Below are positions 36,197-44,790 of a DNA stretch of 64,000 nucleotides, in pieces (the stretch's first letter is position 1; each line of letters starts with the position of its first letter). Location of the stretch: the NCBI GenBank assembly GCA_009841255.1, contig VXMD01000020.1, positions 81,394-145,393 on the forward strand, in the 5' to 3' direction. The notes beneath the pieces are model-generated. The model had not been told where the DNA came from. It saw nothing but the letters and a program-made list of their open reading frames with translations, and did not search any database. This DNA is from Candidatus Poribacteria bacterium. GTDB taxonomy: Bacteria > Poribacteria > WGA-4E > WGA-3G. Position numbers and translations under genes: made by a program.

Positions 36197-37033
36197 TTAT
36201 TGGGACAACTGCCAGCTTCTGCCGGGTAGGTCGGTGCGGAACACCTCTACATTTCCCCTGTCCGCCATCGTGACGTAACAGGTGCACCCGTCTGAACCGC
36301 CGAAAGCGATGTTAGTGCAAAGCTTACCCGTTAACTCGACCTCCAATAACACCTCACCTGACGGTGAGAGTTTCGCGACGGTGCCTTTCCCGTGCCGAGT
36401 GATATAGAGATTGCCATTGATATCGCACCGCATGCCGTCCATGTTAAAGTCCGGGAACTGAATCAGGAGACGTTTGTTGCTGACCTCGCCTTCAGGGGAT
36501 AGGTCATACGCCCAGACATTCCGTTGTGCGGATTCGTTGACATACAACACCTTTTCATCGGGACTCACTTCAATGCCGTTTGTCGTGCCCATGTCTGTTT
36601 CCAGTAGGGTTACGGCTCCATTTGTATCCACGCGCCAGATTTGTCCGGTGGACGCGCCCCAATTCGGGTCACTTGCATAGAGTATATCGTTCGCACCGAT
36701 AGCGAGATCGTTCGGTTGATTCATTGTCGGTTCGTGGGCATGGACAGTGATGTTCCGTGTGTCCATATCCACTTTGAGAACATTGTGATTCGTGTAATCA
36801 GCGATGAACATAAAGCCTTCGCTATTGAAACGGATGCCGTTGCCGATGCTACCCGTCGGGAGTTCAACAAAAACGCTAGCTGTGCCATCGGGTGTTACCT
36901 TACCGATGGTGTGCTGCCGTTCGTAGTTAACGGCGTATAGGTTGCCCACAGCATCGCACGCAGGTCCCTCGATCCCTGATGTAAATCCGTTAACGGGTGT
37001 AAATTCTTGACTGACAAAAAGTTCTTCGTTCAT
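36197..37033 (-). CDS. SMP-30/gluconolactonase-like beta-propeller protein
   Basis: A 278-residue propeller from ATG 37033, chosen because AGGA lies 8 nt upstream; a TTG at 37054 would overlap the FIST gene. Motifs such as GIEGPACDAVGNLYAV, GSIGNGIRFNSEGFMFIADY, PNDLAIGANDILYASDP, TNGIEVSPDEKVLYVNES and MDGMRCDINGNLYITRHG match SMP-30/gluconolaconase-like lactonases, in which the conserved Glu, Asn and Asp bind a divalent metal. There is no signal peptide, so it is probably cytosolic. Likely substrate is a sugar lactone, not proven. It is co-transcribed with the FIST gene 18 nt upstream. Confidence 0.88.
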   Translation of the reverse strand: MNEELFVSQEFTPVNGFTSGIEGPACDAVGNLYAVNYERQHTIGKVTPDGTASVFVELPTGSIGNGIRFNSEGFMFIADYTNHNVLKVDMDTRNITVHAHEPTMNQPNDLAIGANDILYASDPNWGASTGQIWRVDTNGAVTLLETDMGTTNGIEVSPDEKVLYVNESAQRNVWAYDLSPEGEVSNKRLLIQFPDFNMDGMRCDINGNLYITRHGKGTVAKLSPSGEVLLEVELTGKLCTNIAFGGSDGCTCYVTMADRGNVEVFRTDLPGRSWQLSQ

Positions 37034-37050
37034 TGTTGGATTCCTTGAAT

Positions 37051-38223
37051 TCAATTTGCGGTGCAGAGCACAAACACACCGGTATAGGCATGTGTGAAGT
37101 TACGTCCACCGATCGGTGCGAACTCCGAATTCCCGAAAAACCCGATAACGGGGAGTCCCGGAAATTTCTCTTGTATCACACCGATGTCATGATTTGTCGC
37201 GCCGTATAACCCTTTACCACGCCCCAAACAGTTGAAATAGAGCCCGAATGCGGGTGGATGTTGTCGTGTTTTCTCGGCTAATTGTGTGATAATCGCCTGT
37301 ATTTCTTCTGCGGCGGCACTTGGATTTCGCAGATGGAACTGCACCAATTGTCCTTCCGTTACTTCCTCGGATACAGCCAGTGCGGCGTGCTGTTCATTGA
37401 TACCGACAAGATTGCGAATCAGAAAATCACCGCGGATCGGATTTTTGTTTTCAGGATCCATTGCGATCCCGACGAAAACCGTGCCGCCTGACCGACGAAT
37501 GTCGTCTTGGGTTAGCAGCTGCAATGCCGCTTTAAAGCTATCTAATGCGGGTTCACCGTCCAATTCAAAAACAACGCGTCCTTCCGCCCGTGTGACCTCA
37601 CGGGGTCTACCGATGGGTTGACATCCTTGAGCAACACCGATCTCCGTGTTGAAATCACCCGTTAAAAGGATACCTGTCAGTCCGCCTTCCGTCGCTGCTT
37701 CGCCTTTCCAATGATACATCTGTGCCCCGGTTGCATCACCAGAAACGGCGGCACCCACGACAGGCAGTTCCGTCCCGTCATCACCGATATGTTTCACGAG
37801 TTCTGCTGGGTTTACAGCCCGAACATCCGGGAAGATGACGAGAAGAGAATCATCACCGAGTTGAGGCTGAATGTCTCTTTGTATCTGCTCACCCACTTCA
37901 GATGCCGTGCCTCGCGCACTAAAGGATACCGCCGAAAGTTGCTCGCTACGGATCACCATCACCGCGAGAGCCGGTTCTTCTTCAAACTCTCCTGCTGACG
38001 TCAGGACGCTCATCCCGCTACATCCGATGAGTTCATCACAATTGGCGTTAGATTGAACCGCTTGGTACAAGTCCCCATATTCCGTTTGATAGTTGATGGT
38101 TGCAAATACAATGGCGAGATCGGCTTTGGCGATGCCTGCGTTCCCCATTGCCATCAGTGTTGCGCGCTCCGCGGCTTCCGAAGTTGAGAGGCTTTGCGAA
38201 TGTCCCACACCTACATGAATCAT
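37051..38223 (-). CDS. FIST sensory domain protein
   Basis: A 390-residue protein composed of FIST_N (about residues 30-225, with ADLAIVFATINYQ and LIGCSGMSVLTSAGE) and FIST_C (about 235-375, ending in FNCLGRGKGLYG...GFFGNSEFAPIGG). FIST domains are predicted small-ligand sensors, often for amino acids, in signal transduction. Here no output domain (GGDEF, HD-GYP, kinase) is attached. ATG 38223 is favoured over GTG 38232. It is followed by the SMP-30 gene, suggesting a shared metabolic or signalling role. Confidence 0.88.
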   Translation of the reverse strand: MIHVGVGHSQSLSTSEAAERATLMAMGNAGIAKADLAIVFATINYQTEYGDLYQAVQSNANCDELIGCSGMSVLTSAGEFEEEPALAVMVIRSEQLSAVSFSARGTASEVGEQIQRDIQPQLGDDSLLVIFPDVRAVNPAELVKHIGDDGTELPVVGAAVSGDATGAQMYHWKGEAATEGGLTGILLTGDFNTEIGVAQGCQPIGRPREVTRAEGRVVFELDGEPALDSFKAALQLLTQDDIRRSGGTVFVGIAMDPENKNPIRGDFLIRNLVGINEQHAALAVSEEVTEGQLVQFHLRNPSAAAEEIQAIITQLAEKTRQHPPAFGLYFNCLGRGKGLYGATNHDIGVIQEKFPGLPVIGFFGNSEFAPIGGRNFTHAYTGVFVLCTAN

Positions 38224-38319
38224 CTGTCTCACCTACCTTTTTGCGATAATAATACAGTATCCACGAGAAAAGGTCAACAATTACTCTCCGAAAAAACAGT
38301 GCGTGAAAACAGAGATATA

Positions 38320-38328
38320 TGGTATACT
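38320..38328 (+). promoter_or_regulatory. Extended -10 element before folD
   Basis: TGGTATACT (TGn-TATACT) at 38320-38328 without a convincing -35. It lies about 135 nt ahead of the folD start. Confidence 0.4.
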
Positions 38329-38462
38329 AATTAGTTAACAGTAATCAAAGATCGTTCCTACGGAAGCGGAAGTCGTGAGGTGGCGATGCTCCGACAGGAG
38401 CACCGAATCATTCTGTAATAACATATTGCGCCATGAAAAGCGTAAATCGGAGGAAAAGGGAT

Positions 38463-39296
38463 TTGTCAGCCGAACTCCTTAATGGCAATCAGCTTGCGAA
38501 GCGCGTCCGGAGCCAGATCCGGCGAAGATTAAAAAAACTCACACTCACACCAGGCCTCGCTGTTGTCCAAGTCGGCGATGATCCTGCCTCAACGCTCTAT
38601 ATCAAACACAAGCAACGTGATTGTGAAAAGGTGCACTTCCACTCCGAAGTCCATCGCTTACCCGCAGACATTAGCCAAACCACCCTGATTGAACACGTTG
38701 AAGCCCTCAATGCGCGAGCGGATATCCATGGAATACTGGTGCAAATGCCACTCCCAGCGGGTATAGATAAAGAGGCAGTCATTGATAAAATTTCCCCACA
38801 GAAAGACGCAGACGGGCTGAATCCCGTCAATTTAGGGAATCTTCTCATTAACAGAGAAGGTGTAACACCTTGTACGCCGACAGGCATTATCCGTTTGATT
38901 GAACTGACAGGTGAACGGATTGAAGGCAAACACGCCGTCTGCATCGGTAGAAGTCCGTTGGTCGGTAAATCCGTTGGGTTGATGTTGCTGAATCGAAACG
39001 CTACTGTTACGTATTGTCATTCCCGAACGGTAGACTTACAAGCAGAGGTTCAGAAAGCAGACATCCTCATCGTCGCCATTGGCAGATCGGAGTTTGTAAC
39101 TGCGGACATGGTGAAGCCCGGTGCTATCGTCATTGATGTCGGCATTAACCATACCAACGGACAGATGGTCGGGGATGTTAAATTTGAGGAAGTTAAAGAG
39201 GTGGCTGGATTTATTACACCAGTCCCCGGCGGTGTTGGTCCTATGACACGTGCTATGTTATTAGAAAATACTTTGAAATTAGCGATTGGAGGCTAA
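38463..39296 (+). CDS. folD: Bifunctional methylenetetrahydrofolate dehydrogenase/cyclohydrolase FolD
   Basis: Interconverts methylene-, methenyl- and formyl-tetrahydrofolate in cytosolic one-carbon metabolism. From TTG 38463 the protein has 277 residues. I prefer this start because GGAGG (38449-38453) lies 9 nt upstream, whereas ATG 38433 has no RBS and adds an atypical basic leader. Family hallmarks: YIKHK with the catalytic Lys, VQMPLP, the DADGLNPVNLG substrate loop, CIGRSPLVGKSV at the NADP site and TPVPGGVGPMT near the C-terminus. The RBS of the following SDR gene lies inside its last codons, so the two are coupled. Confidence 0.95.
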   Translation: MSAELLNGNQLAKRVRSQIRRRLKKLTLTPGLAVVQVGDDPASTLYIKHKQRDCEKVHFHSEVHRLPADISQTTLIEHVEALNARADIHGILVQMPLPAGIDKEAVIDKISPQKDADGLNPVNLGNLLINREGVTPCTPTGIIRLIELTGERIEGKHAVCIGRSPLVGKSVGLMLLNRNATVTYCHSRTVDLQAEVQKADILIVAIGRSEFVTADMVKPGAIVIDVGINHTNGQMVGDVKFEEVKEVAGFITPVPGGVGPMTRAMLLENTLKLAIGG

Positions 39297-39299
39297 AAT

Positions 39300-40064
39300 A
39301 TGGCGTTCCCAGGATTTGAATTGAAAGATAAGGTCATGTTAATCACAGGTTCAGGCAAAGGCATTGGCAGAGGCATTGCGCTGGCTGCTGCCCAGATGGG
39401 TGCGAAAGTCATCTTGAACAGTCGCACCCCCTCTGACCTTCAGGAGGTCGCGAGCGAGATTCGTGTGAACGGGGGTGAAGCGGAGTCAGTCGTGTTTGAC
39501 GTTAGCGATATGGCACAGGTTGAGACAGGGGCGCAAGCGGCACTCGATGTCTGGGGCAGAGTCGATGTTCTCGTCAATAACGCCGGAACCAACCGCCCGA
39601 AACCCGCGCTTGAATTAACAGAAGAGGATTGGGACGCGATCTACGATCTGAATCTTAAAGGACTGTTCTTCCTAACACAGACACTCGTGAAGCCGATGAT
39701 CGAGCGGGAGAGTGGGAAGATTATCAATATTTCTTCGACGATGGGCTTGGTAGGTGGCCCCTTGCGGACTGCTTATTCCGGGAGCAAAGGCGGTGTCGTG
39801 CTGTTAACGAAAGGACTCGCCGTTGAATGGGCACCGCATAACGTTACAGTGAACGCCGTGGCACCTGCATTTACACGGACGCCGCTTGCGGATGTCCTGC
39901 TACAGCGCAAGGAATTTTATGAAGATGTTGTCCGCCGTATTCCGATGGGACGTGTCGGTGAGGTGGACGAGGTCGTTGGCGCAGTGCTGTTTTTAGCATC
40001 AGATGCGGCGAATTGGGTGACGGGACAAACGATCGCTGTTGATGGTGGTTGGGTGGCTTGGTAG
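39300..40064 (+). CDS. Short-chain dehydrogenase/reductase downstream of folD
   Basis: A 254-residue classical SDR: TGSGKGIGRGIAL (residues 16-28), NNAG, Ser in INISSTMGLVGG, YSGSK as the Tyr/Lys pair and TGQTIAVDGGW at the end. It resembles gluconate 5-dehydrogenase/3-oxoacyl-ACP reductase-type enzymes, but substrate is not determinable. GGAGG lies 7 nt before the ATG and the gap to folD is 3 nt. It is followed by a strong hairpin that separates it from the convergent Gfo/Idh gene. Confidence 0.92.
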   Translation: MAFPGFELKDKVMLITGSGKGIGRGIALAAAQMGAKVILNSRTPSDLQEVASEIRVNGGEAESVVFDVSDMAQVETGAQAALDVWGRVDVLVNNAGTNRPKPALELTEEDWDAIYDLNLKGLFFLTQTLVKPMIERESGKIINISSTMGLVGGPLRTAYSGSKGGVVLLTKGLAVEWAPHNVTVNAVAPAFTRTPLADVLLQRKEFYEDVVRRIPMGRVGEVDEVVGAVLFLASDAANWVTGQTIAVDGGWVAW

Positions 40065-40072
40065 TTTCCTAC

Positions 40073-40108
40073 GATGCCCGGTGCGGTTGGGAAACCGCAC
40101 CTACCGGG
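40073..40108. terminator. Bidirectional hairpin between convergent genes
   Basis: GGTGCGGTT and AACCGCACC (40080-40101) form a 9-bp stem with a 4-nt loop, extended by CCCGG/CCGGG. It lies between convergent stop codons. The same stem family occurs at 2623-2643, so it is also a dispersed repeat. Confidence 0.6.
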
Positions 40109-40122
40109 CCAGAGAAAATATC

Positions 40123-41250
40123 CTAACTGTCTTCACACACAACAGGTTTCCGTTCAACATAGCACCGCACAATGTCAATAATGAGTGCGATGTCGTGCCG
40201 CGCAGATTCCAGTGAGGTATAACACGGTTCGTCCTCCGTGATACACGCATGGAAATGACGTAACTCCCGTACAAACGCGCTTTCCCATTCAACAGCCGGT
40301 GTCTTGCTATAGGTCGTGCCATCGGGATCTATTCCGTGTATCGTTACCTCTGAGAGGATACCGCGTGAAAAACCAGTTGGATAGGAGACGATGACGCGTT
40401 TGGTATCGCCGTAGATTTCCAGCGTCTCTTTAAAGTCCCAGAGATCTGGCAGGTCCACCCATGTCGCGACACAGCGTGCACCGTTCGGATAACCAAACAC
40501 GATCGTTACACCACGTCCTTCGGACCAGACTTCCGCGCTTACCACCTCACTCGGTGAACCGAGCATGACCCGTAGACTGTAGATGTCGTGAATCATGCTA
40601 CCAGCAAGCAAGTAGAACACGCGTGCTGCCTTGTTTTGGATGTCGCTTTCGAGTCCGGCTTGTGACAGGATATCACCAATGGCTTCTGCCTGCACTTTCT
40701 CGCGCGCCGCGCCCGCGGGCTTAAATGCGTCTGCAGGAACATCATCAAAACGTTCAACATCAAATTGGCTCAGGTGTAAGCTATTATTCGGATGGAGATG
40801 GTTGATCTGCACAAAGCGATAACTTTCCATGGCATCCACCTCGCGCTTGGCGAGTTGGAAGGCTGGATCATGTACCTTCATATATCCGGCTTGCGCGACG
40901 GTGTCTGCTTCACGCTGAGCAGTGAGCATCGCATCCATCTCTTGAAGTGAAAAACAGACGGGTTTTTCAATAAAAACATGTTTTCCCGCCTTAAATGCAG
41001 CAAGTGCGACCTCCGTTTTTGGATCGCCGTGGCACAGCAGCACAGCATCCACATCTGTGCTGAGCAGCTCGTTGTAATCTGTCACGAATTGCGGAACATG
41101 GAACCGCTTTGAAACGGCTTGCGCTGCCCCCCTCGAAAGATCACAAACGATAGATACCTCAAATTCTCGATGAAGTGCAGTAAGATTGGGAAGATGATGT
41201 ACTTGCGCGATTGCGCCACACCCGACAATACCTATTCGGACACGACTCAT
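40123..41250 (-). CDS. Gfo/Idh/MocA family oxidoreductase
   Basis: A 375-residue dehydrogenase from ATG 41250 (GGAGG 7 nt upstream). The N-terminal Rossmann domain (RIGIVGCGAIAQVHHLPNL) is followed by the family EKP motif (HVFIEKPVCFS) and a C-terminal alpha/beta substrate domain. These enzymes oxidise or reduce sugars, inositols and related cyclitols with NAD(P). No specific substrate can be assigned. It is a single gene convergent with the folD-SDR operon. Confidence 0.92.
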   Translation of the reverse strand: MSRVRIGIVGCGAIAQVHHLPNLTALHREFEVSIVCDLSRGAAQAVSKRFHVPQFVTDYNELLSTDVDAVLLCHGDPKTEVALAAFKAGKHVFIEKPVCFSLQEMDAMLTAQREADTVAQAGYMKVHDPAFQLAKREVDAMESYRFVQINHLHPNNSLHLSQFDVERFDDVPADAFKPAGAAREKVQAEAIGDILSQAGLESDIQNKAARVFYLLAGSMIHDIYSLRVMLGSPSEVVSAEVWSEGRGVTIVFGYPNGARCVATWVDLPDLWDFKETLEIYGDTKRVIVSYPTGFSRGILSEVTIHGIDPDGTTYSKTPAVEWESAFVRELRHFHACITEDEPCYTSLESARHDIALIIDIVRCYVERKPVVCEDS

Positions 41251-41404
41251 ATCTTTACCTCCAACAGACAACGCTTTCTATATGTATTTATCCTATCATA
41301 CACATAAAATAGATGCAATGTTTGGTTATTAGTTATCAGTCATCAGCAGTCAACGGTCGGGATTTAGAGATTCCTCCAACAGAAAGATTGGCACCGTTAG
41401 GAAG

Positions 41405-41433
41405 TTGACAATAAAAGGTAAAAGGGTCATAAT
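41405..41433 (+). promoter_or_regulatory. Consensus-like promoter of the polytopic membrane protein gene
   Basis: TTGACA (41405-41410), 17 nt, CATAAT (41428-41433), about 40 nt ahead of the gene start. Confidence 0.55.
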
Positions 41434-41471
41434 ACATGCAACAGCTTATGTGAAGAATGGGGGGTATAGGT

Positions 41472-43088
41472 ATGGACTTGGCAATTATCCCGTGGCAAAT
41501 GGTCCTTTTATGTGGTTTGTCCGTTTGTGTTGGATGGGGAATACGTGGCAACTTTGGGCATGAATATGGTGCGGCACTCGCCGGTGCGCTCGGAGCGATG
41601 GCAATTGCGCTGCTCTCTGGACGCGAGGATTGGTGGCGGCATGTCCACTACTTCGCGTTGTTTGGGGCAATCGGTTGGTCCTTTGGTGGCAGTATGTCCT
41701 ATATGATGGTCGTCGGGTATAGCCATTCGTCACACCCATTGACGGTGTTTTACGGGTTTGCGAATCTGTTCGTTATCGGTTTCTTGTGGGCAGCTTTGGG
41801 CGGTGCTGGAACAGCGCTGCCTGCGTTCCTGACGCATTCTCAACTGTCTCTACTCTTTGCGCCGATCGCAGCAGTCTTCATCGGTTGGTCGCTCCAAGCG
41901 GTGATTATCGATCGGGTTCTCACACCGAAACGGATGCAACGGCACGAAAGTCCGCTCTATTGGTACGACACGGATTGGGTGTCTGCACTGGTAGCAATCG
42001 TCGCGGCACTTATTGTCGCGCTTTTCCGTGGCGGTTTGGATATGGGGACGAACCTCGTTTTATATCTGGGGATCTGTTGGTTCGGCGGGTTTTTGCTGCT
42101 GGTAAACGTTTTCCGTCTCCGCATGACACCACCGCGTGGGGATAACTGGGCAGGTTGTGTGGGTATGGTTATCGGAATCTTGGGATACTGCTCGCGTTAT
42201 GAACTCAGCGGTGTGGCTTTCACTACGTTAATGGCGGGGTTCGGTGGCGGTATTGCGTTTTCATTTGGACAATTGCTGAAACTCATCTACATCTGGACAG
42301 GGAACAAAATAAATTGGCATACAAATTGGCACAGTGTCATGGAACAGACGCAAGGCTTTTTATTCGGACTCGGTATTGCAATACCGTTCGGTCTCCTGCT
42401 TAACCGGGCACCGCTGTTAGAAACCGGCTCGAACCTCCCGCAATGGATGGAAATATTCGCGGTGTTCTGTGTGCTGATTCTACTGACATACGTCAATTAT
42501 CGGAAGGCAGCCGGAACGTGGGTGGATTTGGTTGAAGCTTTACCGGAACGATTCTTCGGTTTGCCCGTTGTCGGTTGGTTTCGGCATTCACGAGGATGGA
42601 TAGGCTGGTTTGAACTCTTTTATATCGGTCTCGGTATCGCCTGTGTATGGCTTTTGTCGGTCCATTTCCGAGAACCGCTCGCCTTTATCCCGGCGAGTTG
42701 GTTAGGGAAAGGGCAGTTGCTCTACTTTGTATTTCTATGGTGGATGGTTATCTTCAACTTTGAACGCGCTTTGGTCGGTTTTAGTCCACATCGACTGGTG
42801 ACGGAAGGTGTGATTACGCTCAACGCAATTATCTGTACCGTGCTGATGGCACTCGGTCCACTATCAGTCCCAAAACAGACGGGTAGTCTCTTTTCGTTCA
42901 CTGAATGGGTTTTACAGACTTTGATCTGGGGTATTGTCGTGCTGATAGGTTCAACCGTTGTTTTTTGGGGTGTGAAGCACTTGCTTTTCGGAAAGGCACA
43001 CGCTCCCGGTGCATCACTCCATATCCGTTTTGGACAGGATTCCAACGCCCCGAAGGAGAAACCGAAGGCGGGAGAACAGCATCCATAA
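41472..43088 (+). CDS. Polytopic membrane protein of unknown function
   Basis: A protein of about 538 residues with roughly a dozen predicted membrane helices and Gly/Trp-rich stretches (GWGIRGNFGHEYGAALAGAL near the N-terminus, then WSFGGSMSYMMVVGYSHSSH). The N-terminal GWGIRGNFGHE and GGSMSY motifs look family-specific, with conserved His residues inside helices. The C-terminal 40 residues are soluble and basic. I recognise no transporter or enzyme family. ATG 41472 is preferred to ATG 41457. It stands alone between the Gfo/Idh gene and a small coiled-coil gene. Confidence 0.8.
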   Translation: MDLAIIPWQMVLLCGLSVCVGWGIRGNFGHEYGAALAGALGAMAIALLSGREDWWRHVHYFALFGAIGWSFGGSMSYMMVVGYSHSSHPLTVFYGFANLFVIGFLWAALGGAGTALPAFLTHSQLSLLFAPIAAVFIGWSLQAVIIDRVLTPKRMQRHESPLYWYDTDWVSALVAIVAALIVALFRGGLDMGTNLVLYLGICWFGGFLLLVNVFRLRMTPPRGDNWAGCVGMVIGILGYCSRYELSGVAFTTLMAGFGGGIAFSFGQLLKLIYIWTGNKINWHTNWHSVMEQTQGFLFGLGIAIPFGLLLNRAPLLETGSNLPQWMEIFAVFCVLILLTYVNYRKAAGTWVDLVEALPERFFGLPVVGWFRHSRGWIGWFELFYIGLGIACVWLLSVHFREPLAFIPASWLGKGQLLYFVFLWWMVIFNFERALVGFSPHRLVTEGVITLNAIICTVLMALGPLSVPKQTGSLFSFTEWVLQTLIWGIVVLIGSTVVFWGVKHLLFGKAHAPGASLHIRFGQDSNAPKEKPKAGEQHP

Positions 43089-43190
43089 CAAATTTTGGGG
43101 AGAAAAGGTTGCCAGACGTTTGGAAATGTGTTAAAATTCTTATACTGTTTCCCAATATTATCCACGTCTGGCAAAAGGATGCACCGACCT

Positions 43191-43571
43191 ATGAATAAAG
43201 AGGACCTTATCCTTCAAAAACTTGAATCTATGGATACTGATCTGAAAACAGCCCGTTCTGAGATAAAGGATGTCCGTTCTGAGGTGAACGATAGAATGGA
43301 CAAGATAGAAACTAAGTTAGAGGTCGTGAATTCTGACCTCATGGAGATGCAAGTAAATCAAGCGAAACAGGCGGGGGATTTACATACATTGGAAGCGAAA
43401 ATGGATGGTAAACTCGAGACGTTGGAGACTAAACTCGACAGCCTTATTGAGAACATGCGCGATCGGAAATTCGACATAAATGAGCGTTGGAAAATCGGTG
43501 GTATCATCGTTTCGTGTGGGGTCGCCGTTGTGTCGCTGATCCTTTCTATTCTTACAAGGATGGGACAATAG
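43191..43571 (+). CDS. Coiled-coil protein with C-terminal membrane anchor (second)
   Basis: A 126-residue protein from ATG 43191 with AAGGA about 11 nt upstream; the longer open frame has no coding support. Residues 1-90 form a continuous coiled coil with repeated K-x-E/D-x-x-L heptads (MDKIETKLEVVNSDLMEMQV), and residues 100-122 make one helix (GGIIVSCGVAVVSLILSILT). The plan matches the gene at 22725-23048 although the sequences differ. Function is unknown. Confidence 0.72.
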   Translation: MNKEDLILQKLESMDTDLKTARSEIKDVRSEVNDRMDKIETKLEVVNSDLMEMQVNQAKQAGDLHTLEAKMDGKLETLETKLDSLIENMRDRKFDINERWKIGGIIVSCGVAVVSLILSILTRMGQ

Positions 43572-43621
43572 GAGTTACACCGGTAACACCTAATTTTCAC
43601 TTCAAGAACTGCCCAATTGCC

Positions 43622-44773
43622 CTAACTGCTCGCTCGCCGCTGCCGATATACCTGTCCGCCTTTGATAACGACAACTGGTGCCAGTATCTGTTTGCTGACT
43701 CTCACCTGATCTCGGGCATCTATGAGTTGGAATTCACCCTCGCGCAGTTCAAAAACTACTGCATCTCCCCACGCATCAACAACCAACGTTCCAACCTGTC
43801 CGGGCATTCGGATGGTTTCTGCGGGAATGCTCGTGACCTTCGCCAAGGCATCGTCAAGCGACATGCCGAGATACAGGAATTTGTTGACGACATTCACGAG
43901 ATCATACACGGGACCGTGGACGTTATAGATGTGCAGATCGGATGAGATGGTTGTCGGTTCAACGCCTTGTGCCATCGCTTTCTGAACGACATCCCAACTG
44001 AAAGAGCCTGCACCGTGTCCGACATCGAAGATAACGCCACGTTCAAGGGCGGCATGGACTGAATCCCGGATATTGCCGTTCTCGTCCAAGATACCGCACG
44101 CCATATCATGGAAGCAGTGTGTTAAAATGTCCCGTTCACCCATCAGTGCCAATATATCGTCTATGGACTCACACCAAGCGTCTTGTGGATGAACCATCAC
44201 GGGTAACCCTGCGGCATCGGCGGCTTCGCGTGCCCTGTGCAACGGCAACATTTTTGCTCTCGCACCGACGATCGTCTCCCGTGTCAAACGGACCTTGACC
44301 CCTAAAATGATGTCTCGGTGCTGCTCTATCATTTGGCAGGCTTTTCCAACATCCGCATAGTCAGGATTTTCTAACTCTCCGATTTCTTCCGTGAGCATGC
44401 CTTGTGAAGAGATGTTCAACTGTGCGAGGATACGTGTATCACTGACGTCAATGACGTATTTACGGAAACCCGGAAACGTATCTGCCCCCGCTGACCCGGC
44501 ATCGACGACCGTCGTTGCGCCGCGTGCCAAACAGGTAGGGTCGGGTTCAATCCCGAAATGGCTTACGCCGTAGAAAACGTGTACATGCAGATCGATTAAT
44601 CCGGGTGTGACGAAACATCCTTCGGCATCCAATACTTCTCGCGCTTCAGATATCGGTATATCGTCGCTGATTGCTGAGACGTGTCCGTTCGCGAATGCCA
44701 CATCTTTGCGCGCATGGATGCCCTGTGCGGGATCAACCACGGTTCCGTTTTTAATGATGAGTTCGTAGTTCAT
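43622..44773 (-). CDS. Amidohydrolase/deacetylase family metallohydrolase
   Basis: A 383-residue TIM-barrel amidohydrolase of the dihydroorotase/D-aminoacylase branch (EF_0837-like). It has the metal-binding LIDLHVHVF motif (residues 60-68), a probable carbamylated Lys in ILGVKVRLTRE, a metal His in MVHPQDA and THCFHD, and the catalytic Asp in ISSDLHIYN. It begins NYELIIKNGTVVDPAQGIHA, the typical composite beta-sandwich start. It probably hydrolyses an N-acyl or cyclic amide. AAGGT precedes the ATG. It lies 17 nt downstream of the dioxygenase-HEAT gene, so the two are probably one operon. Confidence 0.88.
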   Translation of the reverse strand: MNYELIIKNGTVVDPAQGIHARKDVAFANGHVSAISDDIPISEAREVLDAEGCFVTPGLIDLHVHVFYGVSHFGIEPDPTCLARGATTVVDAGSAGADTFPGFRKYVIDVSDTRILAQLNISSQGMLTEEIGELENPDYADVGKACQMIEQHRDIILGVKVRLTRETIVGARAKMLPLHRAREAADAAGLPVMVHPQDAWCESIDDILALMGERDILTHCFHDMACGILDENGNIRDSVHAALERGVIFDVGHGAGSFSWDVVQKAMAQGVEPTTISSDLHIYNVHGPVYDLVNVVNKFLYLGMSLDDALAKVTSIPAETIRMPGQVGTLVVDAWGDAVVFELREGEFQLIDARDQVRVSKQILAPVVVIKGGQVYRQRRASS

Positions 44774-44790
44774 AGTTCGACCTTGTGAGA

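Noticed and set aside
38433..38462. ATG start for folD
   Set aside because: No RBS, and the added residues are not family-like; TTG 38463 has GGAGG at 9 nt.
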